Part shown: positions 1-8,710 of the stretch, one piece after another
Layout of the letters: every line of letters starts with the position of its first letter
Position numbering within the stretch: position 1 is the stretch's first letter
DNA from: Pseudomonas sp. S37
GTDB taxonomy: Bacteria > Pseudomonadota > Gammaproteobacteria > Pseudomonadales > Pseudomonadaceae
Direction of reading: 5' to 3'
Assembly: GCF_016658545.1 (NCBI RefSeq)
Contig: NZ_JACVZC010000021.1
Span: forward strand, 1-64,000
DNA: 64,000 bases
Notes under the pieces: generated by a model
Seen by the model: the letters and a program-made list of their open reading frames with translations, nothing else
Database searches by the model: none
Told to the model about the DNA's origin: nothing
Made by a program: the position numbers and the translations under genes

Positions 1-137
1 ATTTCTCGCATGGCCACTTGTGATGCTGATAATCTTTTTGACTATCAGTCCATACTCACAAGCACCCACACGAATTGCTTGATTCGATTTGTTAAAGAGC
101 GTTTGGTTAAGAGCTTTTCGCCTCAACCGAGGCGCGC
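1..137 (-). ncRNA. 5' leader of an rRNA operon transcript (16S gene off the left edge)
   Basis: Read on the minus strand, this stretch follows two strong promoters. It carries a boxA antitermination element (minus-strand CGCTCTTTAACAAA, 88-101) and then the AT-rich leader that precedes 16S rRNA in Pseudomonas, recognised from its general sequence. There is no credible coding sequence on either strand. A GCCTCAACCGAGGC hairpin (120-133) lies just after the P2 start region. The mature 16S gene must begin left of base 1. The leader assignment is firm from boxA plus the tandem promoters. That the gene is 16S rather than another stable RNA is inferred. Confidence 0.8.
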
Positions 138-165
138 ATTCTACGCTTTCCTCAGAGCCTGTCAA
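138..165 (-). promoter_or_regulatory. rRNA promoter P2
   Basis: On the minus strand, -35 TTGACA (160-165) and -10 TAGAAT (138-143) are separated by 16 bp. A GC-rich discriminator follows, as is usual for stringently controlled stable-RNA promoters. boxA lies about 40 bp downstream. Confidence 0.85.
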
Positions 166-265
166 GCGTTTATTTTGAAGTTTTTTACCACCGCTTCCTT
201 TCGAAAGCTAACAACTTCAACAACTTACCGCTTGCCCCGAAGCGTTCATCGCTGCGAGGAGGCGA

Positions 266-293
266 ATAATACGCGCTTTGAAATCAGAGTCAA
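266..293 (-). promoter_or_regulatory. rRNA promoter P1
   Basis: On the minus strand, -35 TTGACT (288-293) and -10 TATTAT (266-271) are separated by 16 bp, followed by a GC-rich discriminator. It lies 128 bp upstream of P2, giving the tandem arrangement typical of rrn operons. The divergent gene at 397 starts only about 100 bp away. Confidence 0.85.
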
Positions 294-396
294 CACCTTG
301 TTCTAAAAAACTTTTCGAAAGCGTTTCGCCGTCACCCGGCAACTAATGAAAGCGCCGCGAATCTGTAGAGAATCCCCCCAACGGAGCGTAGCGGCC

Positions 397-1293
397 ATGA
401 GCGATGCGCAAAGCGAGAAAACACCTGGCCTGTCTGCAGACGAAGAGCAGGAAGTCAGCCACAACCAGCCGCCGCGGGCGGCGGTGCTGCACGAGATCAT
501 TCGCTACCAGGGCGACCAGGAACTGGAGCGCACCCTTGCCGCGCTGTGGTGGTCGGCATTGGCCGCTGGCTTGTCCATGGGCCTGTCGTTGATGGCGATG
601 GGGCTGTTCTATGCGCGGCTGCCGGAAGGCGAAAGTGCCCAGGTGGTCGCCAGCATCGGCTACAGCGCCGGTTTTCTCGCTGTGATCCTGGCCCGCCAGC
701 AACTGTTTACCGAAAACACCCTCACCGCCGTGCTGCCGGTCATGACCAGCCCTACCCTGGCCAACTTCGGGCGCCTGCTGCGGCTGTGGAGCGTGGTGCT
801 GTTCGGCAACCTGGCCGGAACCTTGCTGGTGGCCTGGGTAATGCTGGAGCTGCCGATCTTCGACAGCAAGACCGATGTGGCCTTCCTTGAGGTTGGCCGC
901 AAGGTAATGAAGAACGACATCAGCCAGATGTTCGCCAAGGGCATCGTCTCGGGCTGGATGATCGCCACCATGGTCTGGATGATCCCATCAATGGAGCACG
1001 CCAAGATCTGGATCATCCTGATGATCACCTACCTGATGGCCCTCGGCGATTTCACCCATATAGTCGTGGGCTCGGTCGAGGTGTCCTACCTGGTCTGGGC
1101 TGGCGATGAAACCTGGCGCAGCTTCTGGCTGGAGTTTGCCCTGCCGACGCTGGCGGGCAACATCATTGGCGGCAGCTTCATCTTCGGCTTGATCAGCCAT
1201 GCACAAGTACGCAGTGACAGTGGCAAACCACCTTCGCGGCTATTAAAGGACGACCCACCACAGCCCAGGCAGAGCAAGAACAGCGCGGAATGA
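397..1293 (+). CDS. Formate/nitrite transporter (FNT) family protein
   Basis: A 298-residue inner-membrane protein of the FNT family, which are pentameric channels for small monovalent anions such as formate or nitrite. A hydrophilic N-terminus of about 45 residues precedes six hydrophobic segments in the usual aquaporin-like arrangement. I start it at MSDAQSEK (397), preceded by CGGAG; an in-frame ATG at 346 has no clear ribosome site and would add 17 atypical residues. The first gene after the divergent rRNA promoter, it converges with the next gene, leaving 3 bp between stops. No formate or nitrite enzyme lies nearby, so the substrate is unassigned. Confidence 0.85.
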   Translation: MSDAQSEKTPGLSADEEQEVSHNQPPRAAVLHEIIRYQGDQELERTLAALWWSALAAGLSMGLSLMAMGLFYARLPEGESAQVVASIGYSAGFLAVILARQQLFTENTLTAVLPVMTSPTLANFGRLLRLWSVVLFGNLAGTLLVAWVMLELPIFDSKTDVAFLEVGRKVMKNDISQMFAKGIVSGWMIATMVWMIPSMEHAKIWIILMITYLMALGDFTHIVVGSVEVSYLVWAGDETWRSFWLEFALPTLAGNIIGGSFIFGLISHAQVRSDSGKPPSRLLKDDPPQPRQSKNSAE

Positions 1294-1296
1294 CGC

Positions 1297-2388
1297 TCAG
1301 CGCGCCGCTATCGTTCGCTCATGCCCCTGGCCGTGCTGGCGCACAGGCCGTGGCTGCCACCAGTTCTGCCCGGCATGCGGCGAGTCGAGGCTGACCCGTT
1401 CGCCCATCTGCGGCGTACTCAGCCGCACCTGGGCCTGGTTGGCCAGCGCCAGGATACGCTCGAACGGTTCCTGCCAGCCGTGCTGGGACAAGTCGAACGT
1501 GCCGTTGTGGATCGGCAGCATCCAGCGCCCGCGCAAATCCAGGTGGGCCTGCAGGCTTTGCTCTGGCTGCATGTGCACGTCCGGCCAGGCCACGTTGTAG
1601 GCACCGGTTTCCATCAGGGTCAAATCGAACGGCCCCAAGCGCTCGCCAATCTGCTTGAAGCCATCGAAGTAACCGGTATCGCCACTGAAGAACACCCGTA
1701 CATCGTCGTCGACGATCACCCACGACGCCCACAAGGTCCGATTGCTGTCCAGCAGGCCTCGCCCGGAAAAGTGCTGTGCCGGGGTGGCGACAAAGCGCAC
1801 GCCGTCAACGATGCTTTCCTGCCACCAGTCCAGCTGGCGCACCTTCGCTGGCGCTACGCCCCAGCTGATCAGCAGGTCACCCACGCCCAGGGGCGCCAGG
1901 AATACCCCGGTACGCGATGCCAACTGGCGTATCGCATGCTCGTCCAGGTGGTCAAAATGATCGTGCGACAACACCACCGCAGCCAGTGGCGGCAACTGGT
2001 CCAGCCCAAGCGGTGGCGCATGGAAGCGCTGCGGGCCAGCCCATTGCACGGGTGAGGCGCGCTCGGCGAACACGGGGTCGGTAATAAAGAAGCGCCCACG
2101 CAACTTGAGCAATACCGTGGAATGGCCCAGGCGCCACAAGCTGTGGTCAGGCGCATCGAGCACCTGCTGACGGGTCATGGGCTGCAGGCTGATCGGCGTG
2201 GCCGGGCGGGTTTCCGGCGGCTTGCGCAGGAACAGGTACTTGAGCCCGATGCGCAGTTTTTTCAATACACCGTCCTGCGGCAGCAGCGCCTGGTTGTGAA
2301 AACGTCCGTCCCGCTGTGGCGCCGGTTCACCGGCGGCATTGGCCAAAGGAACCATCAGCAACACTCCGAGCAACAGGAAAGCCTTCAT
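1297..2388 (-). CDS. MBL-fold metallo-hydrolase (UlaG/NAPE-PLD-like), exported
   Basis: This 363-residue protein has a metallo-beta-lactamase fold. The metal-binding motif HDHFDH (HxHxDH) follows VVLS, and FSGDTGYFDG supplies the later metal-ligand Asp. The layout resembles NAPE-PLD/UlaG-type hydrolases. The chosen start, MKAFLLLGV, gives a signal peptide with a likely ANA-AG cleavage, so the enzyme is probably periplasmic; a longer reading from 2454 would bury the signal. GGGGT precedes the ATG. The substrate cannot be deduced: phosphodiester and lactone hydrolysis are both known in this fold. It is transcribed alone, back to back with the diguanylate cyclase at 2509. Confidence 0.8.
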   Translation of the reverse strand: MKAFLLLGVLLMVPLANAAGEPAPQRDGRFHNQALLPQDGVLKKLRIGLKYLFLRKPPETRPATPISLQPMTRQQVLDAPDHSLWRLGHSTVLLKLRGRFFITDPVFAERASPVQWAGPQRFHAPPLGLDQLPPLAAVVLSHDHFDHLDEHAIRQLASRTGVFLAPLGVGDLLISWGVAPAKVRQLDWWQESIVDGVRFVATPAQHFSGRGLLDSNRTLWASWVIVDDDVRVFFSGDTGYFDGFKQIGERLGPFDLTLMETGAYNVAWPDVHMQPEQSLQAHLDLRGRWMLPIHNGTFDLSQHGWQEPFERILALANQAQVRLSTPQMGERVSLDSPHAGQNWWQPRPVRQHGQGHERTIAAR

Positions 2389-2508
2389 GTTACCCCACAG
2401 TGATCGGATCAACCGTGAATTGGCTTGTAAGGTCATTTTTCGCCGATGAAACACTGTTCAACAATATTCATACAAGTTATGCGATAAACGGTACCCCGGC
2501 AGAAGAAC

Positions 2509-3591
2509 ATGACCATGATGGACAACCGCAGCGGCAAAGGCCTTTCATTCGTCAAGCGCATCTACCTGCCGCGCGTCATTGGCATGGGCATCGGGCTGTT
2601 CAGTGTCATGGCAGGCATTGCGCCGCAGTCGCCACCCGTCTGGGTATGGGTGCTGGTGCTGTTCAACGGGCTGCTGTGGCCACACGTGGCCTACCTGTGG
2701 GCAGCCCGCTCGGCAGCACCGTACCAGGCAGAACAACGCAACCTGCTGCTGGACTCGCTGATGGGCGGCTTCTGGACCGCCGCCATGCATTTCAACCCGC
2801 TCCCCAGCGTTACCGTATTGTCGATGATGACCATGAACAACGTCGCCGCCGGTGGCAAGCGCATGGTCTTTCGCGGGGTACTGGCACAACTGGCCGGCAT
2901 GCTGGTAGCCATTCTGCTGCTCGGCCCTGGCCTGCAACTGACCGCCACCGCCCTGCAGGTCTACGCCTGTTTGCCCATGCTGACACTGTACCCGCTGGCC
3001 TTGGGTTGGGTGTGCTACCAACTGGCAATCAAGCTGGGCGACCATAAACGCCGGCTGAGCGCCCTGAGCCTGACTGACAGCCTGACCGGGCTGCTCAACC
3101 ACGGTGCGTGGAAAGACCTGTTGCTGCTCAAGTACCAAGCCTGCAAGCAACAGCAAGGCCACGCGGTGGTTGCCCTGATCGACATCGACCACTTCAAGAC
3201 CATCAACGATACCTTCGGCCACGTGGTCGGCGACTGTGTCCTGCGCCAGCTCGGCGCCGAACTGCGGCGCAACCTGCGCGATGGCGACCAGCCCGGGCGT
3301 TATGGCGGCGACGAGTTCTGCGTGATCCTGCCCGATACCAGCGAAGCCCAGGCCTGCCTCGCCATGGAGCGCCTGCGTGAGCGGGTTTCCGGCTACCGCA
3401 ACCCGCAGTTGCCACACCTGCGCATCAGCCTGAGTATCGGCCTGTCACCCTTCGAACCCGGCCTGGTGTCCCCCGAACATTGGCTCGAACAGGCAGACAA
3501 GGCGCTTTACACGGCCAAGCACGCTGGCCGCGACCAGGTCAATTTCGCCCGTAGTGAAGCTGCCGCGCTCAAGCTGGCCTATCCTGATTGA
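2509..3591 (+). CDS. Membrane diguanylate cyclase, MASE2-GGDEF (DgcC/AdrA-like)
   Basis: At 360 residues it should make c-di-GMP from two GTP at the inner membrane. Residues 20-175 hold hydrophobic segments in the MASE2 pattern seen in the cellulose-associated cyclase AdrA/DgcC. A GGDEF domain follows (about 185-350). The active-site GGDEF is intact at 266-270, and the product-inhibition site RDGD lies at 257-260, five residues before it. The start ATG at 2509 follows AGAAG. No cellulose genes are in the window, so the AdrA resemblance concerns architecture only. It is 51 bp ahead of a GGDEF-EAL gene on the same strand, probably co-transcribed. Confidence 0.88.
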   Translation: MTMMDNRSGKGLSFVKRIYLPRVIGMGIGLFSVMAGIAPQSPPVWVWVLVLFNGLLWPHVAYLWAARSAAPYQAEQRNLLLDSLMGGFWTAAMHFNPLPSVTVLSMMTMNNVAAGGKRMVFRGVLAQLAGMLVAILLLGPGLQLTATALQVYACLPMLTLYPLALGWVCYQLAIKLGDHKRRLSALSLTDSLTGLLNHGAWKDLLLLKYQACKQQQGHAVVALIDIDHFKTINDTFGHVVGDCVLRQLGAELRRNLRDGDQPGRYGGDEFCVILPDTSEAQACLAMERLRERVSGYRNPQLPHLRISLSIGLSPFEPGLVSPEHWLEQADKALYTAKHAGRDQVNFARSEAAALKLAYPD

Positions 3592-3642
3592 ACCTGCTGC
3601 CTGATTGCCTGGCGGGAGGTTGCCTGAAGGAGCCGCTCGCGC

Positions 3643-6228
3643 ATGGCCAGGACCGCCAACCTTCCACCCGCCAGCCCCACCCCACGCTTTCAAGTACGCC
3701 ACCTGATCGCCGGTTTCAGCATCGTGTTCGGCCTGGCCTGCCTGGTCATTCTCGGTGTGCTGTTCAATATCGCCGCCACGCTCGACCAGCAGGAGCGCGA
3801 GCGTAGCGCCTTCCATGCCAACCAGGCGCTGGAACAGCGGCTACTCGCCTCGCGCCAGTTCCTGTCCAGTTATGCCGTTTGGGATGCCGCCTTCGAACAC
3901 CTGAAGGGCCAGGCCGACTGGCAATGGGCCTATGAAGAAAAGAACGTCGGTGAGTCGCTTTACAGCGCCAGCGGCTACGAGGGCGTGTTCGTGGTGGAAA
4001 ACGACCGTACCACCTATGCCCTGTTCAAAGGCCAGCCCAGCCAGGCCGGCGCCAGCACTTATATGGATGCACCGCTTCAGCCGATCATCGATCAGGCACG
4101 TGCGGCGGCCATCGCACGCGAGCAGATCACCCGCTTCGTGCTGTTCAATGGCTGGCCGGCCGTTCTCAGTGCCGCAGCCGTACGCCCGGACCGCGAGGTC
4201 ACCGACGACGAAGTAAGCCAGGCGCCGGTAATGCTGTTCGTCGACCAGCTCACCGAAGACAAGCTGGCGCAACTGGGCAAAGGTGCGGGCCTTGCCGGCA
4301 TGCACGTGGAAAAGGAAGACCGGCAGCACCACCACCACCTGCGCATCAATCTGGGCGACACCGGCTACCACCTTTCCTGGAGCAGCCCGCTACCGGGGCG
4401 CCAGCTGCTGTGGGCGGTGTTGCCGGCCTTGTTGGGTGCATTGCTGATCCTTGGCCTGGTATTGCTCTACCTGTGCCGCCATGCTTTGCGCAGCTCGCGG
4501 GCAATCGGCCTGACGCTTGTGCACCTGCAACAGAGCAATCAGGCCCTGGAGGCCAGCGAGCAACGTTTTCGCGCGGTGGCCGAGTCAGCATCCGACTGGA
4601 TCTGGGAAACCGATCGGCAACAACGCCTGACTTACCTGTCGCAACGTTTTGCCAATGTCACCGGTTACCCGGTAGATGGCTGGCTGGGGCACCCGCTCAA
4701 CCAGCTACTGGCCTGCGATACCACGCCCCTTTCTCCCTGGCTGGATGCCTTGGCTACTGCCGACCCGCAGCAACTGGCCAACCTGCGTTGCACCTACCGT
4801 GACCAGAATGGCCAGAACCGCTACTGCCGGATCTCTGCCCGCGCCATCTGGTACCACGACAAGGCCGTCGGTTTTCGGGGTACGGCCAGCGATATCACCG
4901 ACGAAGTCGACGCCCACGCACGCATCCAGCACCTGTCGCTGCACGACCCACTGACTGGGTTGGCCAACCGCAACAAACTGGCCCGGCACCTGGAACAGGC
5001 CCTGCTGCGCGGCAGTGACTCACCGCCACTGACCTTGCTGTTGCTGGACCTGGACAACTTCAAGCCGATCAACGACTCGCTTGGCCATGCCGCCGGGGAT
5101 GCCGTACTGCAGGAGGTGGCCACACGCCTGCGCGACACCACCCGCGACGGTGACTTGGTAGCGCGGCTGGGCGGCGACGAGTTCATTCTGGTACTCAACG
5201 GCATGGATAACCGCAGCGAGGTCGACCGGCTCTGCGCGCGCCTGATCGGCCTGCTGCAGCAACCCGTCGTTTTTGACGGCCAGCCCCTGCACATAGGCGC
5301 CAGCATCGGTGTTGCCCAGACCCGTACCCAAGGCTTCGATGCCGGCGAGCTGATCCGCTGCGCCGACATCGCCCTGTACCAGGCCAAAGCCGACGGCAAG
5401 AACACCTGGCGCTATTTCGCTGCCGAAATGAACCAGCAGATCCAGTACCGTCGACAACTGGAGAACGACCTGCGCCGGGCCCTGCGCAACCAGGAATTCG
5501 AGTTGTACTATCAGCCGCGCTACCGCCTCAGTGACCTGCGTATTGTCGCGGTCGAAGCCTTGCTACGCTGGCAGCACCCACAGGAGGGGTTGCTGGGGCC
5601 TGACACCTTCATTCCGCTGGCCGAGCAGAGCGACATCATTGTGGCACTGGGCCGCTGGGTGCTGCGCGAAGCTTGCCGCACGGCCCATGACTGGCCCGCC
5701 GACATTCTGGTTTCGGTAAACCTGTCACCCGCGCAGTTCTTGCGCAGCGATGTGGTGGCCGACGTACGCGAGATCCTGCTGGACACTGCCTTCCCGGCGC
5801 AGCGCCTGGAACTGGAAATTACCGAGAATGTGATGCTCAACGATATCGAGGGCGCGCTGGGCACCATGCTGTCGCTCAAGGAACTGGGCGTGCGGCTGAA
5901 CATGGACGATTTCGGTACCGGCTATTCATCGCTGGGCTACCTGCGGACCTACCCATTCGATAGCATCAAGATCGACAAGCGCTTCATCAGCGGCCTGACC
6001 AACAACGGCGGCAGCGACCGTGCGGTGGTTCAGGCCATCATCAACCTGGGCGAGGCGATGGGGCTGACGGTAACGGCCGAGGGCGTGGAAAGCGAACAGC
6101 AGCTAAAAATGCTGCAAAAGGACCGCTGCCATGAAGTGCAGGGCTATTACCTGAGCCGGCCACTGGAGAGTGCGGGGGTGGCTGTGCTGTTGCAGCGTCC
6201 CTCTCAAAGTAGCGCACACCCCCTGTAG
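3643..6228 (+). CDS. CHASE4-PAS-GGDEF-EAL c-di-GMP signalling protein
   Basis: An 861-residue membrane sensor. Transmembrane segments (about 21-43 and 251-275) bracket a periplasmic CHASE4-type region with AVWDAAFEHL near residue 78. A PAS domain follows (about 308-420), then GGDEF (motif near 509-513) and EAL (EALLRW near 637, DDFGTGYSSL later). The GGDEF signature and its RDGD inhibition site are intact, as are the EAL metal-site motifs, so both synthesis and hydrolysis of c-di-GMP are possible. The stop codon TAG (6226-6228) lies inside a REP element (TGTAGGAGCGG), so the last few residues may be REP-derived or trimmed. Confidence 0.88.
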   Translation: MARTANLPPASPTPRFQVRHLIAGFSIVFGLACLVILGVLFNIAATLDQQERERSAFHANQALEQRLLASRQFLSSYAVWDAAFEHLKGQADWQWAYEEKNVGESLYSASGYEGVFVVENDRTTYALFKGQPSQAGASTYMDAPLQPIIDQARAAAIAREQITRFVLFNGWPAVLSAAAVRPDREVTDDEVSQAPVMLFVDQLTEDKLAQLGKGAGLAGMHVEKEDRQHHHHLRINLGDTGYHLSWSSPLPGRQLLWAVLPALLGALLILGLVLLYLCRHALRSSRAIGLTLVHLQQSNQALEASEQRFRAVAESASDWIWETDRQQRLTYLSQRFANVTGYPVDGWLGHPLNQLLACDTTPLSPWLDALATADPQQLANLRCTYRDQNGQNRYCRISARAIWYHDKAVGFRGTASDITDEVDAHARIQHLSLHDPLTGLANRNKLARHLEQALLRGSDSPPLTLLLLDLDNFKPINDSLGHAAGDAVLQEVATRLRDTTRDGDLVARLGGDEFILVLNGMDNRSEVDRLCARLIGLLQQPVVFDGQPLHIGASIGVAQTRTQGFDAGELIRCADIALYQAKADGKNTWRYFAAEMNQQIQYRRQLENDLRRALRNQEFELYYQPRYRLSDLRIVAVEALLRWQHPQEGLLGPDTFIPLAEQSDIIVALGRWVLREACRTAHDWPADILVSVNLSPAQFLRSDVVADVREILLDTAFPAQRLELEITENVMLNDIEGALGTMLSLKELGVRLNMDDFGTGYSSLGYLRTYPFDSIKIDKRFISGLTNNGGSDRAVVQAIINLGEAMGLTVTAEGVESEQQLKMLQKDRCHEVQGYYLSRPLESAGVAVLLQRPSQSSAHPL

Positions 6229-6312
6229 GAGCGGCTTTAGCCGCGAACACCGGCGTAGCCGGTGCCATCATGCACCGCGTCGGAGTCTTCGCGGCTAAAG
6301 CCGCTCCCACAG
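6222..6312. repeat. REP pair (GGAGCGGCTTTAGCCGCGAA type)
   Basis: Two inverted copies, each containing GGAGCGGCTTTAGCCGCGAA or its reverse complement. Between them is a short CACCGGCGTAGCCGGTG hairpin. The element overlaps the stop codon of the upstream GGDEF-EAL gene and sits between convergent genes. Confidence 0.85.
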
Positions 6313-6334
6313 AGTATGCGGAGCGCTTGCGAAT

Positions 6335-6682
6335 TCAGCTCTCTGCACGACAGTGCAGCCGCTGCTGCAGGTTGCGCTCGGCCACGATCTCCGGCAGGTC
6401 GCTGCGGCGCAAGTAGGCGCGCAGCGGCTCACCGATGTTCAGGCGGTCATCCACATGCTGCTCCAGCAACAGCGCCAGCCGTTCGCGGCACAGCGCCATG
6501 CGCGGCCCTTGCTGGGGCCGCCAGACAAACTCGTTACAAGGTGTGATGCTGTCGTCGGCCACATCCATGCCGAACGCGTCTTCGGAAAACCGCACGATAT
6601 GAACACCGCGCTTGCCGTGAAAACCGACAAAGCCCTTGAGCTGGTCGGCAGCATTGCAGATGTCCTGGGAAGTGATGGCCAT
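6335..6682 (-). CDS. Conserved hypothetical protein, 115 aa
   Basis: Soluble, about 115 residues, not recognised. It starts MAITSQDICNAADQL after a good GAGG site 9 bp upstream; a longer start at 6697 lacks this. It has two central cysteines and an Arg-rich C-terminal half, with no signal peptide or membrane segment. The codon-position pattern matches neighbouring real genes and no plausible rival exists on the other strand. It sits convergent to the GGDEF-EAL gene, separated by a REP. Confidence 0.6.
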   Translation of the reverse strand: MAITSQDICNAADQLKGFVGFHGKRGVHIVRFSEDAFGMDVADDSITPCNEFVWRPQQGPRMALCRERLALLLEQHVDDRLNIGEPLRAYLRRSDLPEIVAERNLQQRLHCRAES

Positions 6683-6801
6683 GTCGCAACCTCGCAATGA
6701 AATTGGAAGATACGCACGCCGGGCGGAAATGGGTTGCCTCTGCCGGGCAACTCGCAGCGGTCAGACTAATTCAAGTGGCCGTACATGCGCCATGACCTTG
6801 C

Positions 6802-7704
6802 TCAAGCATCGACCTGGCTGCGCAGCACCTCAGACAACCATTGCATGAACGCCTGCACCCGGCGCGGCACATGCCGCTGCCGTGCATACAGCAGCGACAC
6901 CGGCATGGCCGGTGCCTGCCAACCCTCCAGCACAGAGACCAGTTCGCCGCGCTGCAGGTGCTCGGCAACCCCCACCGCCGGTACCTGGATCAGCCCAAGC
7001 CCGGCCAGGCACGCCGCCGAATAGGCCTCGGCATTGTTGACCGTGACCACGCCGCCCATCGCCTGATAGTGCAGTTCACCGCCCTGCTGGTACTCGAAGC
7101 CGGTGCTGCGAGCGCCCAAGGTGCGCACGTAGTGCACCAGATGATGCCCGGCGAGGTCCTGCAGTGTGTGCGGCACGCCATAACGGGCCAAATAGGCGGG
7201 GCTTGCACAGTTGCGCATGCTCAGCTGGCCGACCGGCCGCGCCACCACGTCCAGGTCATGCAGCGCGCCAATGCGCATCACGCAGTCGAACCCTTCCCGC
7301 AACAGGTCCACCTGGCGATCGGTGCAGCTGAGTTCCACTTCCAGGCGCGGAAAACGCTGCAGAAACTGCGGTAGCGCCGGAATGATCACCCGCCGCGCCA
7401 TCATGGTCGGCAGGTCGATGCGCAGGCGCCCGGTCAATTCGGCGTCGTCAGCGCTGAACAGGCTTTCGATCTCATCCATGCCCGACAGCAGGTCCTTGCT
7501 ACGCTCGTACAGCAAGGCACCATCCTGGGTCGCCTGCACCCGGCGGGTGGTGCGGTTGAACAACTGCGTGCCCAGCAAGCGCTCCAGCGCCCTAACCTGC
7601 TCCGACACGGTCGAGCGTGGCAGCCCCAGGCTCTCTGCGGCCAGGGTGAAACTGCTGACCTCACTGACCCGCACAAAGGTACGTAGCAACTCCAGCTTGT
7701 TCAC
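6802..7704 (-). CDS. LysR-family transcriptional regulator (GTG start)
   Basis: A 300-residue LysR regulator: N-terminal winged HTH (LELLRTFVRVSEVSSFTLAA onward) and a periplasmic-binding-like effector domain from about residue 90. I start it at the GTG (7704, VNKLELL), which has GAGG seven bases upstream. Longer upstream readings run through the divergent SDR gene and are not credible. It belongs to the CrgA/YafC-like subgroup by the sequence after the HTH. It is divergent from the SDR gene at 7816, so that oxidoreductase is the likely target. The effector is unknown. Confidence 0.9.
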   Translation of the reverse strand: MNKLELLRTFVRVSEVSSFTLAAESLGLPRSTVSEQVRALERLLGTQLFNRTTRRVQATQDGALLYERSKDLLSGMDEIESLFSADDAELTGRLRIDLPTMMARRVIIPALPQFLQRFPRLEVELSCTDRQVDLLREGFDCVMRIGALHDLDVVARPVGQLSMRNCASPAYLARYGVPHTLQDLAGHHLVHYVRTLGARSTGFEYQQGGELHYQAMGGVVTVNNAEAYSAACLAGLGLIQVPAVGVAEHLQRGELVSVLEGWQAPAMPVSLLYARQRHVPRRVQAFMQWLSEVLRSQVDA

Positions 7705-7717
7705 GCACAACCTCAAT

Positions 7718-7736
7718 TGTCCGAATTCAGCGAACA
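7718..7736. promoter_or_regulatory. Candidate LysR operator in the divergent promoter
   Basis: TGTCCG, seven bases, then CGAACA: an imperfect dyad (one mismatch) that fits the T-N11-A pattern of LysR sites. It lies in the 111-bp gap between the LysR gene and the SDR gene. Position is the main support. Confidence 0.35.
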
Positions 7737-7815
7737 GTATTTCCATATTTGCAGGATTTAACAGCACCCAGCCGACCAATAACCTGTGCTCATCCACCAC
7801 CATGAGGTTTTCACC

Positions 7816-8574
7816 ATGACCCGCAAGATTGCCCTGATCACTGGCGCCAGCCGCGGCCTTGGCCGCAACACCGCCGAGCACCTGGCCGCTCGCGGCATCG
7901 ATGTCATCGGTACCTACCACAGCAAGGCGGACGAAGCGCAGGCCGTGGCGGCCAGGCTGGAGCAGGCCGGGGTCAAGGCGGCCATGCTGCAACTGGACGT
8001 CAGCGACAGCAGCAGTTTTGCCGACTTTGCCGAGCGCCTGAACATCACCTTGCAACAACATTTTGGCCGCGAGCGTTTCGACTTTCTGGTGAACAATGCC
8101 GGAATCGGGTTGAACGTGCCCTATGTGGAAACCAGCGAAGATCAGTTCGACCAGTTGTTGAACATTCAGCTGAAAGGCCCGTTCTTCCTCACCCAGCGCC
8201 TGCTGCCGCTGCTGGTGGACAATGGCCGCATCGTCAACATTTCTACCGGCCTGGCACGCTTTGCCCTGCCGGGGTACGCCGCCTATGCGGCAATGAAGGG
8301 TGCGATGGAGGTGCTGACCCGCTACCAGGCCAAGGAACTCGGCGCGCGCGGCATTCGCGTGAACATACTGGCGCCGGGGGCGATCGAGACCGATTTTGGT
8401 GGTGGCGTGGTGCGGGATAACCAGCAGGTGAATGACTATATTGCGGGCAATACCGCGCTGGGGCGGGTGGGTTTGCCGGATGATATCGGCGCGGCGATTG
8501 CGTTGTTGCTGGAAGATGGCAATGGCTGGATCACCGGGCAGCGGCTGGAGGTTTCTGGCGGGATGTTTCTCTAG
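7816..8574 (+). CDS. Short-chain dehydrogenase/reductase (SDR)
   Basis: A 252-residue classical SDR. The NAD(P)-binding TGASRGLG is at residues 9-16, NNAG about residue 95, and the catalytic YAAMK follows the NISTG serine region. The substrate is unknown; SDRs paired divergently with a LysR gene commonly reduce small ketones or quinones. The start is MTRKIAL (7816) with GAGG upstream, shorter than an in-frame ATG at 7786. A REP pair follows the stop. Confidence 0.88.
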   Translation: MTRKIALITGASRGLGRNTAEHLAARGIDVIGTYHSKADEAQAVAARLEQAGVKAAMLQLDVSDSSSFADFAERLNITLQQHFGRERFDFLVNNAGIGLNVPYVETSEDQFDQLLNIQLKGPFFLTQRLLPLLVDNGRIVNISTGLARFALPGYAAYAAMKGAMEVLTRYQAKELGARGIRVNILAPGAIETDFGGGVVRDNQQVNDYIAGNTALGRVGLPDDIGAAIALLLEDGNGWITGQRLEVSGGMFL

Positions 8575-8585
8575 ATTCGAGATTT

Positions 8586-8706
8586 TGGGGCTGCTTTGCA
8601 GCCCATCCGACCGGTCCGGCGCCCCGGCAAGGCCGCTCCTACAGGGGACCGCGATCTCCTGTAGGAGCGGCCTTGTGTCGCGATTGGGCCGCAAAGCGGC
8701 CCCAAT
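8586..8706. repeat. REP pair, family II (GGAGCGGCCTTGTGTCGCGA type)
   Basis: Inverted copies of the CTCCTACAGG / CCTGTAGGAGCGG core, flanked by small palindromes such as GGCCGCAAAGCGGCC. The element lies between the convergent SDR and HlyD genes. Confidence 0.85.
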
Positions 8707-8710
8707 GGCC

